Positions 8,643-16,666 of a stretch of 64,000 nucleotides of DNA are shown here, piece after piece. The notes beneath the pieces are model-generated. The model saw only the letters and a list, made by a program, of their open reading frames with translations, was not told the DNA's origin and ran no database searches. The stretch lies in assembly GCA_964364175.1 (NCBI GenBank), contig CAYILR010000013.1, positions 1-64,000 on the forward strand. Reading direction: 5' to 3'. Position 1 is the first letter of the stretch; each line of letters begins with the position of its first letter. Position numbers and translations under genes: made by a program. This DNA comes from CAYILR01 sp964364175 (GTDB lineage Bacteria > Bdellovibrionota > UBA1018).

Positions 8643-9310
8643 TGGCTCGTGAGTTGAAAGAGGCGAGTGCCTGAGTTGGGTTCAACGGTGTAAGTTCCTC
8701 GATAGTCCATTTGCAAGCTCGGAACAGCCCCAACGCTCTTGCTGATCCCTTTCCATGCCCATCGAATGGGCTTGGAGGAAGTTCCGTTGCTTAAATTGAG
8801 TTGATAGGTTTCCCCGGTGCGAATCAAAGTCGCGTTTTGATACACAATCTTGGTTTGGGGTGGGAAGTAGGCCTCGATCGATTGGCATTCTTTGATCAAT
8901 GTTCTCACTCCAATGGAAGGCGTGCTGAATTCCAGCGAACCCTGGATCGAGTCTGAGTTGCTTCGGTCTTTGCGGAAAAAAATTTGAACTTTGCTTCCAA
9001 ATTGTCTTTGCAGCTCCTGAGGAAAGCCCATTGAGATTGGAGAGTCCTTGAACTGGCTCCCGAGGTCAACCCGGTTTGCTCTGGAGGTTTGGATGCGTTT
9101 AAAAGTATGTTTCCAAAAGGAATGGATTTCGTGAATATCGGTGATCTCTCTTGGGAATTCTGGGGAGCCCGGATTTCCGGAGCCTCCACGAAGGCTGGTG
9201 GGGCCACGCTGCCCCTGTGGGTCATTGCCAACCCAACGGTGGACAAAAAGTCCCAATAATAAAAGTGTAAAAAAGAAAACTGAAGAGTATACAGCTCGAT
9301 CCTTGAGCAT
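8630..9310 (-). CDS. membrane-anchored protein coupled to the metalloprotease
   Basis: About 226 residues if started at ATG 9310, which has GGGAG 11 nt upstream; ATG 9334 is the alternative. A single N-terminal membrane helix (VFFFTLLLLGLF) precedes a Gly/Pro-rich linker and a soluble extracytoplasmic domain with a cysteine pair (KECQS and SQCEN). No family is recognised. The 13-bp overlap with the metzincin start suggests a common job, for example as anchor, inhibitor or cofactor of the protease, but that is inference. Confidence 0.6.
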   Translation of the reverse strand: MLKDRAVYSSVFFFTLLLLGLFVHRWVGNDPQGQRGPTSLRGGSGNPGSPEFPREITDIHEIHSFWKHTFKRIQTSRANRVDLGSQFKDSPISMGFPQELQRQFGSKVQIFFRKDRSNSDSIQGSLEFSTPSIGVRTLIKECQSIEAYFPPQTKIVYQNATLIRTGETYQLNLSNGTSSKPIRWAWKGISKSVGAVPSLQMDYRGTYTVEPNSGTRLFQLTSQCEN

Positions 9311-9358
9311 CTTGATTAAGACTCCCTGAATCATTGTAAACGAGGTTTTTAATTTTAA

Positions 9359-9385
9359 AAGTCTAATTGTGTAATTTTTAGACTT
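9359..9385. promoter_or_regulatory. inverted repeat in divergent promoter region
   Basis: AAGTCTAA (9359-9366) and TTAGACTT (9378-9385) are perfect inverted copies 11 nt apart, in the AT-rich gap between divergent genes starting at 9310 and 9430. The size fits a dimeric regulator operator better than a terminator. Confidence 0.45.
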
Positions 9386-9429
9386 GCCATTTGACGCCCC
9401 GCCGTGGTTTATCCCGGTCACTGAAATTT

Positions 9430-10629
9430 ATGAAGAGCTGGAACTTTAAATACACCCTGTGTGCTATTTTTTTCGTCATTGGTTTGGCGGTCTCCGCACG
9501 TGCTGAGGATGTTGCTGAATCTAGTTCTACTGTGGTTTTGGATTCTGTTTCGGCCACGGACCGCTATGCCATCGAACTTGTGACCCGCCTCAAGCAAGGT
9601 AAAGTCACGTCTGTAGAGTTGTACCACGCAGGAGAAGACAATCCGGATGAGCTGCAAGCATTGACTCATTGGCTGACTGTTTCTGGCATCCGTGTCTATT
9701 ACCATGGAGTAAAAAAAGCTGAGTTGGACGAGGTTCTTGAAGAGCAGAATCAAAAGCTTTCCTCTGGGTATCTGAATTTGATGACGGAGGTGGAATATGC
9801 GGCTGGTTCTCCGACGCATCGATCTGGATTTAAGCTGAGGCAAGAAATTTTGGCTCGCATTCGGCATTTTTTTGGCGTTCCCAAAGGGATCAGTTTTTTA
9901 ACTTACTCTCAAGAACGTCCCATCAAAGAACGTCTGGTCGAAGTAGGCGTTGCAGTGACCAAAACCGTGGTGACTTCTGCTGTTTTGATTCATTCGTTGG
10001 CTGCAAGGAAAGCCATGGGTGAGGACGTGAACATGGTCCTTCCGGTAATTGTAGCGGCCGCATTTAATCTGGGTTTTGATTATTGGCAGAGAGGAAATAG
10101 CGCGTTCAAAGGGCAGGGGGTCGACTACGATTTTATGGCAGGTCGCCCCAAGATGAATCGCAAATTCTACCTTCTGACGGCATTGGTTCATTCAGTTTTT
10201 GTTCGCGAGGCTATTATGGCATCGGCTCATTTGACTGGAGCTGGATTTTCTATGGGTTGGAGTGATGCATGGATCGCTCTCCAAACTAGTTTGAAGGGAC
10301 TTTTGGGCAAAGCCCCGATTGAAATGCTGATCGAAAAAGGTCGGCGGACCCACGGACCTTGGTGGACCATTGGGTGGATGACCATGTGGGGGAGCTTGTA
10401 TGCCTCTTTGCAAATTCTAGATATGTTTCAGATGGGAGATGTTTTTAGAATCGCTTTGACGGTCACAGGTTCTGCAGGCCTCGTGTATGAAATATACAAA
10501 GATCGTTCAGCCATCTATCAGGGCTTTACTCGTCTCGTGAATTGGATCCGTGGAGCAAGAGCGAGAGACTGCCGCTCGCTACTGGTTCCTAATCCTCCTG
10601 AACCTGACGCTACCATCGAGAAAGAGTAA
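9430..10629 (+). CDS. unrecognised secreted/membrane protein
   Basis: A 399-residue protein. ATG 9430 gives a signal peptide (YTLCAIFFVIGLAVSARAE). Residues about 30-150 are soluble and mixed. The second half has several moderately hydrophobic segments (VTKTVVTSAVLIHSL, NMVLPVIVAAAFNLGFDYW, VFRIALTVTGSAGLVYEIY), so it probably spans the inner membrane four to six times. I do not recognise a family. The next gene, a GlpT-type MFS transporter, starts 5 nt after its stop, so the two are probably one transcript. Confidence 0.6.
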   Translation: MKSWNFKYTLCAIFFVIGLAVSARAEDVAESSSTVVLDSVSATDRYAIELVTRLKQGKVTSVELYHAGEDNPDELQALTHWLTVSGIRVYYHGVKKAELDEVLEEQNQKLSSGYLNLMTEVEYAAGSPTHRSGFKLRQEILARIRHFFGVPKGISFLTYSQERPIKERLVEVGVAVTKTVVTSAVLIHSLAARKAMGEDVNMVLPVIVAAAFNLGFDYWQRGNSAFKGQGVDYDFMAGRPKMNRKFYLLTALVHSVFVREAIMASAHLTGAGFSMGWSDAWIALQTSLKGLLGKAPIEMLIEKGRRTHGPWWTIGWMTMWGSLYASLQILDMFQMGDVFRIALTVTGSAGLVYEIYKDRSAIYQGFTRLVNWIRGARARDCRSLLVPNPPEPDATIEKE

Positions 10630-10634
10630 TTGTT

Positions 10635-11975
10635 GTGGGAATTTGGTCATCACTCAAAGCTCAACCTGCGTCCCCTGAATTGATTCAGGGCAAAGAGGCA
10701 ATCGACCAATCGTACAAGCATTGGCGTGTGCGCACGATGTACGCGATGTTCATTGGCTATGCGATCTATTATTTTTGTAGAAAAAACCTGTCTGCGGCCC
10801 AGCCCGCATTGATTCAGGAGCTGGGATACAGCAAAACCCAGATGGGAATGATCTGGTCAGCTCTCTATCTGACCTATGGCCTCAGCAAAATGGTGAATGG
10901 CCTGATTGGCGATCGAGCCAACCCGCGCTATTTCATGGCGATTGGACTCTTGCTGTCGGCTGTCGTGAACGTGTTTTTTGGTTTGAGCTCCTCATTGGTG
11001 ATGCTCGGGGTTTTGTGGGGAGTTAATGGTTGGGTGCAGGGCATGGGTTGGCCTCCTTGCGCGCGTCTACTAACTCAGTGGTATTCGCCGAGTGAGCGGG
11101 GCACGAGTTGGGCGATTTGGAATACGGCTCACCAAGTGGGCGGTGGTTTGATTCTGGTGCTGGCGGGATATCTGACCGAGCACTATGGCTGGCGTACGAG
11201 TTTTTATGTTCCCGCTGTGATTGCGGTATTGGTCGCTTTTTTTCTAGCAGAGAGGTTGAGAGATACCCCTGAATCCTTGGGGTTGCCTCCAGTGGAAGTT
11301 TGGAGAGGGGATACGAAGACGAGTGCTGGGGTTTCGGTAGCGACGGGTTCCGAGTCGTTTCGAAGTATTTTATTCGATCATGTTCTCAAAAATCCGGAGA
11401 TCTGGTTGCTCGCGATCGCGAATTTCTTTGTTTATCTGGTTCGATATGGAGCAATGGATTGGGCTCCGACTTTCCTCGTGGAAGTGAAACATTCCACCGT
11501 TGCGAATGCTTCTTACAAAACAGCTCTTTTTGAAATTGCGGGAATAGCGGGTTCTGTTTTGGCTGGCCGACTGATTGATACTCATTTTAGAAATCATCGA
11601 GCGCTGGTGAACGTGATTTACATGGTTCTACTGGTATTTGCGGTTTGGGGTTTTTGGATGATTCCTACGGGACATCCATGGCTCGAGTGTTTTAGTTTGG
11701 CTGCAGTCGGATTCTTGGTTTATGGCCCGCAGATGTTGGTTGGTCTTTGTGCAGCTGACGCAGGTGGAAAGTACGCGGCGGCAACTGCGTCCGGATTTAC
11801 GGGTCTCTTTGGATACATCGGCAGCATTGCTTCCGGCGTCGGAACCGGATTGTTGGTCGATCGATTCGGTTGGGTCGGTGGATTTGCATTTTTCACAGTC
11901 AGCGCGCTGATTGGTGTGTTTTGCTTTGTTGGTGTGATGATATTGAATAAAAAACGTGATATGCGGAGTTCATGA
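10635..11975 (+). CDS. GlpT/UhpC-type organophosphate:phosphate antiporter family MFS protein
   Basis: A 446-residue protein started at GTG 10635. The N-terminus RVRTMYAMFIGYAIYYFCRKN and the following SKTQMGMIWSALYLTYGLSKMVNG match the GlpT/UhpT/UhpC family, including the Arg in the first helix and the conserved R/K of the phosphate site. WPPCARLLTQWYSPSERG is the family loop. Probably exchanges phosphate for a sugar- or glycerol-phosphate or acts as a sensor like UhpC; no kinase pair is adjacent. Stop overlaps the aguA start (ATGA), so all three are coupled. Confidence 0.85.
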   Translation: MGIWSSLKAQPASPELIQGKEAIDQSYKHWRVRTMYAMFIGYAIYYFCRKNLSAAQPALIQELGYSKTQMGMIWSALYLTYGLSKMVNGLIGDRANPRYFMAIGLLLSAVVNVFFGLSSSLVMLGVLWGVNGWVQGMGWPPCARLLTQWYSPSERGTSWAIWNTAHQVGGGLILVLAGYLTEHYGWRTSFYVPAVIAVLVAFFLAERLRDTPESLGLPPVEVWRGDTKTSAGVSVATGSESFRSILFDHVLKNPEIWLLAIANFFVYLVRYGAMDWAPTFLVEVKHSTVANASYKTALFEIAGIAGSVLAGRLIDTHFRNHRALVNVIYMVLLVFAVWGFWMIPTGHPWLECFSLAAVGFLVYGPQMLVGLCAADAGGKYAAATASGFTGLFGYIGSIASGVGTGLLVDRFGWVGGFAFFTVSALIGVFCFVGVMILNKKRDMRSS

Positions 11976-12991
11976 ATTCACGCTTTCGTATGCCCGCAGA
12001 ATGGGCACCCCACGAGGCCTGCTGGTTGGCTTGGCCTTGGGATGAATCGCTTTGGCAAGAAAACATGGCACCCGCTCAACGCGAGTTCGCGGATCTTTGC
12101 CGGGCTATTGCCCGTAGCGAGCGCTTAGAGATTCTGGTTCCAGATGCCCATCATCGTGTTCAAGCTGAAAAGGCTTTGGCTGGATTGCCTGTTCGATTTC
12201 ACAATATCCCTGTAGGTGATATTTGGTTGAGAGACACGGCTCCGATTTTTGTCTGGGATCAAGAGGGCGGAAAAGAACGCCTGTCGAGTGCACGATTTCG
12301 CTTCAATGGTTGGGGCGATAAGTATGTTTTGGAACACGATGACCAAGTTGCAGAGCGAGTAGCGCGTGCAAGTGGATTGCCTGAGTTCAAGCACGATTGG
12401 ATTTTAGAGGGTGGTTCGATTGAAATCGACGGCCAGGGTGTCTGCATGACGACGGAGCAATGCTTGCTCAATCCGAACCGCAATCCCGGAATGAATCGAG
12501 TTCGCATCGAAGCTGTTTTGCGTGAGAGCTTGGGTGTCAGCGAGTTTATTTGGCTCCGCGAAGGTTTGCTTAACGACCATACCGATGGCCACATCGATAC
12601 AATTGCCCGATTTGCGGCTCCAGGAGTCGCGCTGTGCATGAAGGCGGTCGATTCCGACGATCCCAATCGCGAAGTGATGCAGCAATTAGAAGATGATTTG
12701 CGGCATGCTCGGGGGGGCACGCTTCAAGTCGTGACGATTCCATCACCGGGTTTGGTCGAGAACGAGGACGGCGATGTGATGCCGGCGAGTTATCTCAATT
12801 TTTATATTTCCAATGATTCAGTGATTGTTCCCGTCTATGGTTCAAAGAACGACGCGAAAGCAGTTGAGTCGATCGCACGTTGCTTTCCAGGTCGCAAGAC
12901 CGTTGGATTATCAGCTCAAGCGATTTTGAGCGGGGGCGGAGCGTTTCATTGTATTACACAGCAGGTGCCTTCAGTGAAAGGAAATGCATGA
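11972..12991 (+). CDS. aguA: agmatine deiminase
   Basis: A 339-residue member of the peptidyl-arginine deiminase-like guanidino-modifying family. It hydrolyses agmatine to N-carbamoylputrescine plus ammonia. Visible motifs are the N-terminal MPAEWAPHEACWLAWP, GDIWLRDTAP, LEGGSIEIDG, the NDHTDGHID histidine motif and the catalytic Cys in GGGAFHC near residue 327. Length is normal. ATG 11972 overlaps the preceding stop. The downstream aguB supplies the next step, which supports agmatine over peptidyl-arginine as substrate. Confidence 0.93.
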   Translation: MNSRFRMPAEWAPHEACWLAWPWDESLWQENMAPAQREFADLCRAIARSERLEILVPDAHHRVQAEKALAGLPVRFHNIPVGDIWLRDTAPIFVWDQEGGKERLSSARFRFNGWGDKYVLEHDDQVAERVARASGLPEFKHDWILEGGSIEIDGQGVCMTTEQCLLNPNRNPGMNRVRIEAVLRESLGVSEFIWLREGLLNDHTDGHIDTIARFAAPGVALCMKAVDSDDPNREVMQQLEDDLRHARGGTLQVVTIPSPGLVENEDGDVMPASYLNFYISNDSVIVPVYGSKNDAKAVESIARCFPGRKTVGLSAQAILSGGGAFHCITQQVPSVKGNA

Positions 12992-13848
12992 AGACAACAG
13001 TAGCAGCAATCCAAATGCCGTTTTCTACCGATGTTGCTGACAATGTCAAACGCGTGAGCACGCATGTTGAAGAAGCAGCCCGAAAAGGCGCGCAGGTGAT
13101 TTTGCCTTCTGAGCTTTTTGAGAATCATTATTTCTGCAAAGAAGAAAAAGACGAGTACTTTGCTTGGGCTCGTCCACTCGAAGGCAATCCCACGATTCTA
13201 CATTTTCAAAAATTGGCACAGAAACTCGGAGTCGTGATTCCGGTTTCTTATTTCGAACGCGACAATCAAGCCCACTACAACAGCGTCGCGATGATCGATG
13301 CGGACGGAAAAATCCTGGGCAACTATCGCAAGACGCACATCCCCGATGGACCTGGATACGAGGAGAAGTTTTATTTCCGTCCGGGCAATACAGGGTTCCA
13401 AGTTTGGAATACTAAGTTTGGAAAAATCGGCGTCGGAATTTGCTGGGATCAGTGGTTCCCTGAATGCGCGCGAGCCATGATGCTTCAGGGTGCGGATGTT
13501 TTGCTCTATCCGACTGCGATCGGCAGTGAGCCCTCAGAAACCGCGGTGGAGGGCGAAGATCCATTGAACACCAAGGACCTGTGGCAGCGAGCGATGATTG
13601 GTCACTGTGTTTCGAACGTGGTGCCAGTGGTGGCGGCCAACCGAATCGGTACTGAGGGGAATCAGAGTTTTTACGGACATTCCTTCATCGCCGATCACCG
13701 AGGCGAGAAAGTCGCAGAGCTGACTCGTGGAGAAGAGGGAATCATTACAGCGCAGTTTGATTTTGAGCTGATCCGTAAGAACCGCGCGTCTTTTGGATTT
13801 TTCCGAGATCGCAGACCTGAACTATACGGAATTCTGACTCAGAAATAA
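12988..13848 (+). CDS. aguB: N-carbamoylputrescine amidase
   Basis: A 286-residue nitrilase-superfamily enzyme that converts N-carbamoylputrescine to putrescine, CO2 and ammonia. The catalytic triad is present: E42 (LPSELFEN), K115 (YRKTHIPDG) and C152 (GICWDQWFPE). ATG 12988 overlaps the aguA stop as ATGA and is much better placed than any upstream in-frame start. With aguA it completes the two-step agmatine route to putrescine. No arginine decarboxylase is in the window. Confidence 0.95.
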   Translation: MKTTVAAIQMPFSTDVADNVKRVSTHVEEAARKGAQVILPSELFENHYFCKEEKDEYFAWARPLEGNPTILHFQKLAQKLGVVIPVSYFERDNQAHYNSVAMIDADGKILGNYRKTHIPDGPGYEEKFYFRPGNTGFQVWNTKFGKIGVGICWDQWFPECARAMMLQGADVLLYPTAIGSEPSETAVEGEDPLNTKDLWQRAMIGHCVSNVVPVVAANRIGTEGNQSFYGHSFIADHRGEKVAELTRGEEGIITAQFDFELIRKNRASFGFFRDRRPELYGILTQK

Positions 13849-14216
13849 AAAAGAGAAACGAGAAATTTCGCTGAAAAGTTGATATTTTTTTTCTATTACC
13901 ATCATTGTGAATATTGATTATCCTGAGGGAACAAATTCATTTAGATTTGATCTAAGAAAAGGATGGATCACGACATGAAAAACAAACTGATTAAGAAAAT
14001 TATTGCTGCGAAAATTAAGGCAAATGCATTGAGGCCGAAGTTTTGCAGTGGGGGTGGGTGGTCAGGAGCCGGGGCAGGGTCGAGCTCGTATCAAGGGGTC
14101 GTGTAAAGGGGAAAACGGAAAAAAGACAATTCGACTGTCGGGACATCTCAATTCAACTCAGTTTCAATTATAATTCATCTCATCAGAAATTAAATCTAAA
14201 CTAGAACCAATTTCAA
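13849..14216. other. intergenic stretch with one short peptide gene
   Basis: A 368-bp gap between aguB and the AbiE-like locus. It is AT-rich except for the 3' part of the short gene at 13975-14106. After that gene, about 110 bp ending in repeated CAATT and CAATTTC motifs show no gene or clear terminator. Confidence 0.5.
13975..14106 (+). CDS. 43-residue peptide with basic helix and Gly/Ser tail, RiPP-precursor-like
   Basis: Reads as a 43-codon gene from ATG 13975 (an in-frame ATG at 13963 is the alternative); AAGGA lies 11 nt upstream. The first 23 residues are basic and helical (KNKLIKKIIAAKIKANALRPK). The tail after FC has SGGGWSGAGAGSSSYQG with a single Cys, one Trp and one Tyr. This leader-plus-Gly-rich-core layout resembles precursors of modified peptides or bacteriocins. 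No modification enzyme or dedicated exporter is adjacent, so the function is speculative. GC rises sharply in the tail compared with flanks, consistent with selection on codons. Confidence 0.45.
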   Translation: MKNKLIKKIIAAKIKANALRPKFCSGGGWSGAGAGSSSYQGVV

Positions 14217-15017
14217 TCACAGCCTATCAATCAACGATCGAAAAATCACCTTGCTCAATTCACCTCGTGGATCCTGCTGAACCAATTGATCCCATTCCTT
14301 TGGTGTCGCCTGATCTACCCAGGCATGGAGGTTTTTACTGAAATCGTCAGCCCAATTCGGAGAATATTTTTTCTGCAGTTTTTTCAGATTCAACCCAGCT
14401 GCGACCGATAAATCTCCCATTTGTGTCAGAACAAACCAAATCCCATAAAGATCCTTGAGGTATTTCGAAGATTTCTTGGGCCTCCGATTGAAGGTAAGTC
14501 CTTTGTGAAAAACCCATGCTTCGGGTGTGACCACTCGAATTTCAATTCCATTTTTTAGAGTTGCAACTGTGGTCTCATCCAAGCTCATTTCGAGATAAGA
14601 AAGGGGTTGAGCTGTGACTTCGGCCTTTTGAATAGTGACTGAGTCACCCAGTTTCTCTCTAGATTTATTATCGGTCAGGAACTCTACTTCGATTTCTTGA
14701 TCTTCAACTTCCTTAATGTAGGACGAAACAGGAGGAGTTCCAGGACCTTTGCTTCGATAGGAATATCCACAGCTTTCGAGAATTTCAGAAATCGAATCAG
14801 ATTTACCTTTCATTAGGGGCTTGCGAGGAATGAGCCAATCCATGTCGCTTGTGCCAAGAGGTTCAACCTTTTCTTCGGACATGAGCTGACCATAAACCAG
14901 CAGGGCGACTCCACCACCGAGCACCACATGGTCACGCCAATTTCCGAGAGCTGCTGCTAGTTTCTCCAGTTCTTGGAGAATCAGTAAATCAGAATGATGA
15001 GATGTATTTTTATTCAA
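14217..15017 (-). CDS. AbiEii-like nucleotidyltransferase, probable toxin of a type IV-like TA pair
   Basis: A 266-residue protein. LGGGVALLVYG (GGG at 34-36) followed by GTSDMDWLIP (D58, D60) is the nucleotidyltransferase fold motif hG-G-x(n)-DhD; a third acidic residue is likely in EIEVEFL near 111. This family includes AbiEii/MenT toxins that add nucleotides to tRNA acceptor ends. The first codons overlap the upstream wHTH gene by 8 bp. Toxin assignment rests on domain type and operon layout; a housekeeping nucleotidyltransferase cannot be excluded. Confidence 0.72.
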   Translation of the reverse strand: MNKNTSHHSDLLILQELEKLAAALGNWRDHVVLGGGVALLVYGQLMSEEKVEPLGTSDMDWLIPRKPLMKGKSDSISEILESCGYSYRSKGPGTPPVSSYIKEVEDQEIEVEFLTDNKSREKLGDSVTIQKAEVTAQPLSYLEMSLDETTVATLKNGIEIRVVTPEAWVFHKGLTFNRRPKKSSKYLKDLYGIWFVLTQMGDLSVAAGLNLKKLQKKYSPNWADDFSKNLHAWVDQATPKEWDQLVQQDPRGELSKVIFRSLIDRL

Positions 15018-15750
15018 CCGATTCCTCGATTTCTTTCCAGGAACAAATGCTTTTCAACGCACTACTTTTTCTAAATAGTGCCTCCGCCTGCTCCCGCCCC
15101 CGGATTGGGAAATGATACAGATCCAAGAAAGTGAGAATCTCGTAGGCGCTGTTCCAATCAGGCTTATTATAATTTTCGAAATAGAGCGAAACAAAATGAT
15201 GATAGTAGGGTTCGATGAGCAGTACGTCGTAGCCCCGATCCTGTTCGACCAGAGAGAGCTTGGAGGCGATGCTGCTTATTTTCTTCCAATTCAAAACATA
15301 ACCTTCGAAACTTCGAATATTAACTACACCGACATGAAAAGTTTTCCGTGCTGCCGTGTGCAGCGCGGGAACAATCCCCAAATCCAGTAAATTAAGTTTT
15401 GTCAGTAAGCTAGGGTCACTCGATGTGGCTTGAAGTTTCTTGGTCCGTTGCAAGACCTTGTAACTTTGCAGCCACTGCTTGAGAAGTTCTTTGGGGTTGT
15501 TGAGGCTGTATTGTTTTGCTGTTCTCAAACCTGACGTACTGAAGATTCCCTCATAAGCCAGAACTGCCAAGGTTCGATGTACCGTTCCGGGACTTAGATT
15601 AAGAGTTTTTCCTAGTTCGTTGATTGAAAAGGATCGCTGATACTGTTGATGTGCCAAAATCCATAGCAATGCTGTTCCTGATTTCTTGCTGAATGGGTCT
15701 TTTACCCATTCTATCTTTTTTGCAGGTGCAAGAGAGGTTCGATTTGTCAT
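15010..15750 (-). CDS. AbiEi-like winged-helix antitoxin/regulator
   Basis: A 246-residue protein. Residues about 38-82 form a winged helix (RSFSINELGKTLNLSPGTVHRTLAVL and the wing EGIFSTSGLRTAKQYSL). The rest is a mixed alpha/beta domain of the kind found in AbiEi-family antitoxins. It precedes and overlaps the nucleotidyltransferase gene, as antitoxins do. The ATG is inside the left arm of the perfect inverted repeat at 15746-15811, so repression of its own promoter is likely. No Shine-Dalgarno is visible, consistent with a leaderless message. Confidence 0.68.
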   Translation of the reverse strand: MTNRTSLAPAKKIEWVKDPFSKKSGTALLWILAHQQYQRSFSINELGKTLNLSPGTVHRTLAVLAYEGIFSTSGLRTAKQYSLNNPKELLKQWLQSYKVLQRTKKLQATSSDPSLLTKLNLLDLGIVPALHTAARKTFHVGVVNIRSFEGYVLNWKKISSIASKLSLVEQDRGYDVLLIEPYYHHFVSLYFENYNKPDWNSAYEILTFLDLYHFPIRGREQAEALFRKSSALKSICSWKEIEESVE

Positions 15751-15811
15751 CTATTCAATAATAACAGCTATTCAATTTTTTTTGAATAGCTGTTATTATT
15801 GAATAGATGAC
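15746..15811. promoter_or_regulatory. perfect 30-bp inverted repeat overlapping the TA start codon
   Basis: Positions 15746-15775 and 15782-15811 are exact reverse complements with a 6-T spacer. Each arm carries two copies of CTATTCAA or TTGAATAG, making four 8-mer sites in symmetric order. On the minus strand TTCAAA, 17 nt, TATTAT forms a promoter whose start would fall at or next to the ATG at 15750. This is a strong autoregulatory operator candidate and would form a cruciform. Confidence 0.85.
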
Positions 15812-15860
15812 TTTAAAAAACAATTGTAATATCAACTGGTTGACTCGGATCGGGTTATAG
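15807..15860 (+). other. mirror-image 17-codon open frame
   Basis: Because the repeat is perfect, its right arm carries the same promoter and an ATG at 15807 facing the other way. That ATG opens a 17-codon frame ending in TAG at 15858-15860, immediately at the hairpin 15859-15883. It could be a divergent leaderless transcript or a by-product of the duplication. Protein function is doubtful. Confidence 0.3.
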
Positions 15861-15883
15861 AGTAGCGTCTGGGACGCTACTCT
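15859..15883 (+). terminator. terminator-like hairpin
   Basis: AGAGTAGCGTC and GACGCTACTCT form a perfect 11-bp stem with a TGG loop, followed by TATGATTTT. It would end plus-strand transcription leaving the palindrome, or minus-strand transcription from the truncated gene at 15982. Confidence 0.6.
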
Positions 15884-15981
15884 TATGATTTTATGATATT
15901 CTCAAAAACTCCCGCACCGATTGATACCCATAAAAAGTAGAATGACCGACGTCAAATCAGCGAGCAGCGAAACGCCCACTT

Positions 15982-16419
15982 TCAGCATTCTTGCCTCAAT
16001 TGAGTATCTGAGAGCAGGACACCACCCTGGGGAAGAATGCTCTTTACGGCAGGCAGGATCTCGCCCAGCCCCAGCTGATGCTGCCAAAATATAGGCTCTC
16101 CCAGCAGAGGCCGTCGTGAGTTACGGCTCCTCAGCAACCGCGGTCCCACGCGATAGACGCGCATCTTCTGAAACTCCGACCCGGACTGCCGAATCTGAGC
16201 CCTCAATTCTCGCATCCGAGAGGGCACCGCACGAACGCCACTCGAAATCGGCACGGATTCGATGTACCCAGCTCGTACTAGCTTTGAGAGTCGCATTCGA
16301 CAACTCGCATCCGAATGAAAATACCCCCGACAAAGCTGATCAAAAGTCGCTACACCTTGCGAATGCAAAAAAGCCAGCACATCAACATCCCGCGGAGTCA
16401 GCGCAATCAGCAAACTCAT
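15982..16419 (-). pseudogene. truncated replication-relaxation-type winged-helix protein
   Basis: A 145-residue frame from ATG 16419. The N-terminus (LTPRDVDVLAFLHSQGVATFDQL then YFHSDASCRMRLSKLVRAGYIES) is a winged helix as in the plasmid replication-relaxation family. The middle includes FWQHQLGLGEILPAVKSIL. The frame stops after LLSDTQLRQEC, short of the usual C-terminal half, and no continuation is seen in other frames, so I read it as a truncated mobile-element gene. ATG overlaps the stop of the preceding short frame (ATGA). Confidence 0.6.
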
Positions 16420-16556
16420 CGATCGAGCTTCCAACGCTCGCGTTCCAACTGCGTAGCATTAGCGTAGCACGGAGATTCTGCGAGCTGCAGAATCATTAGG
16501 ATTTTTTCGGCGAGATTTGCTTTGATTTTCTCGTAGTTTTCGAGGGCTTTTTGCAC
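16416..16556 (-). CDS. short coiled-coil frame coupled to the replication-relaxation-type gene
   Basis: From GTG 16556 this gives 46 residues, beginning QKALENYEKIKANLAEKILM, an amphipathic helix, and ending ERERWKLDR. Its TGA overlaps the next ATG. The same frame stays open upstream through the tRNA-Pro-like fragment, so it may instead be the 3' end of a gene cut by integration. No family is recognised. Confidence 0.4.
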   Translation of the reverse strand: MQKALENYEKIKANLAEKILMILQLAESPCYANATQLERERWKLDR

Positions 16557-16589
16557 TTCATCTAAAGAATTACAGGCACTTGCATCACC

Positions 16590-16647
16590 GGATTTTTGAT
16601 CCTTCGGGACGAAGAGGTCGTGGGTTCGAATCCCGCTACCCCGACCA
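16590..16647 (+). other. tRNA-Pro(CGG) 3'-half, integration-site scar
   Basis: From 16603, TTCGGGA is a Pro anticodon loop (CGG). It continues CGAAG (anticodon stem 3' side), AGGTC, GTGGG-TTCGAAT-CCCGC (T arm), TACCCCGA and the encoded CCA. The 5' half is absent: upstream of the loop is GGATTTTTGATCC, which cannot pair. A 3' tRNA half beginning at the anticodon loop is the classical attachment-site remnant of a tyrosine-recombinase element. Confidence 0.75.
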
Positions 16648-16666
16648 GTTTCAGAGCCTGAGTTCA

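Noticed and set aside
16590..16647. A complete functional tRNA
   Set aside because: Only the half from the anticodon loop onward is present; the upstream bases cannot form the anticodon, D or acceptor stems.
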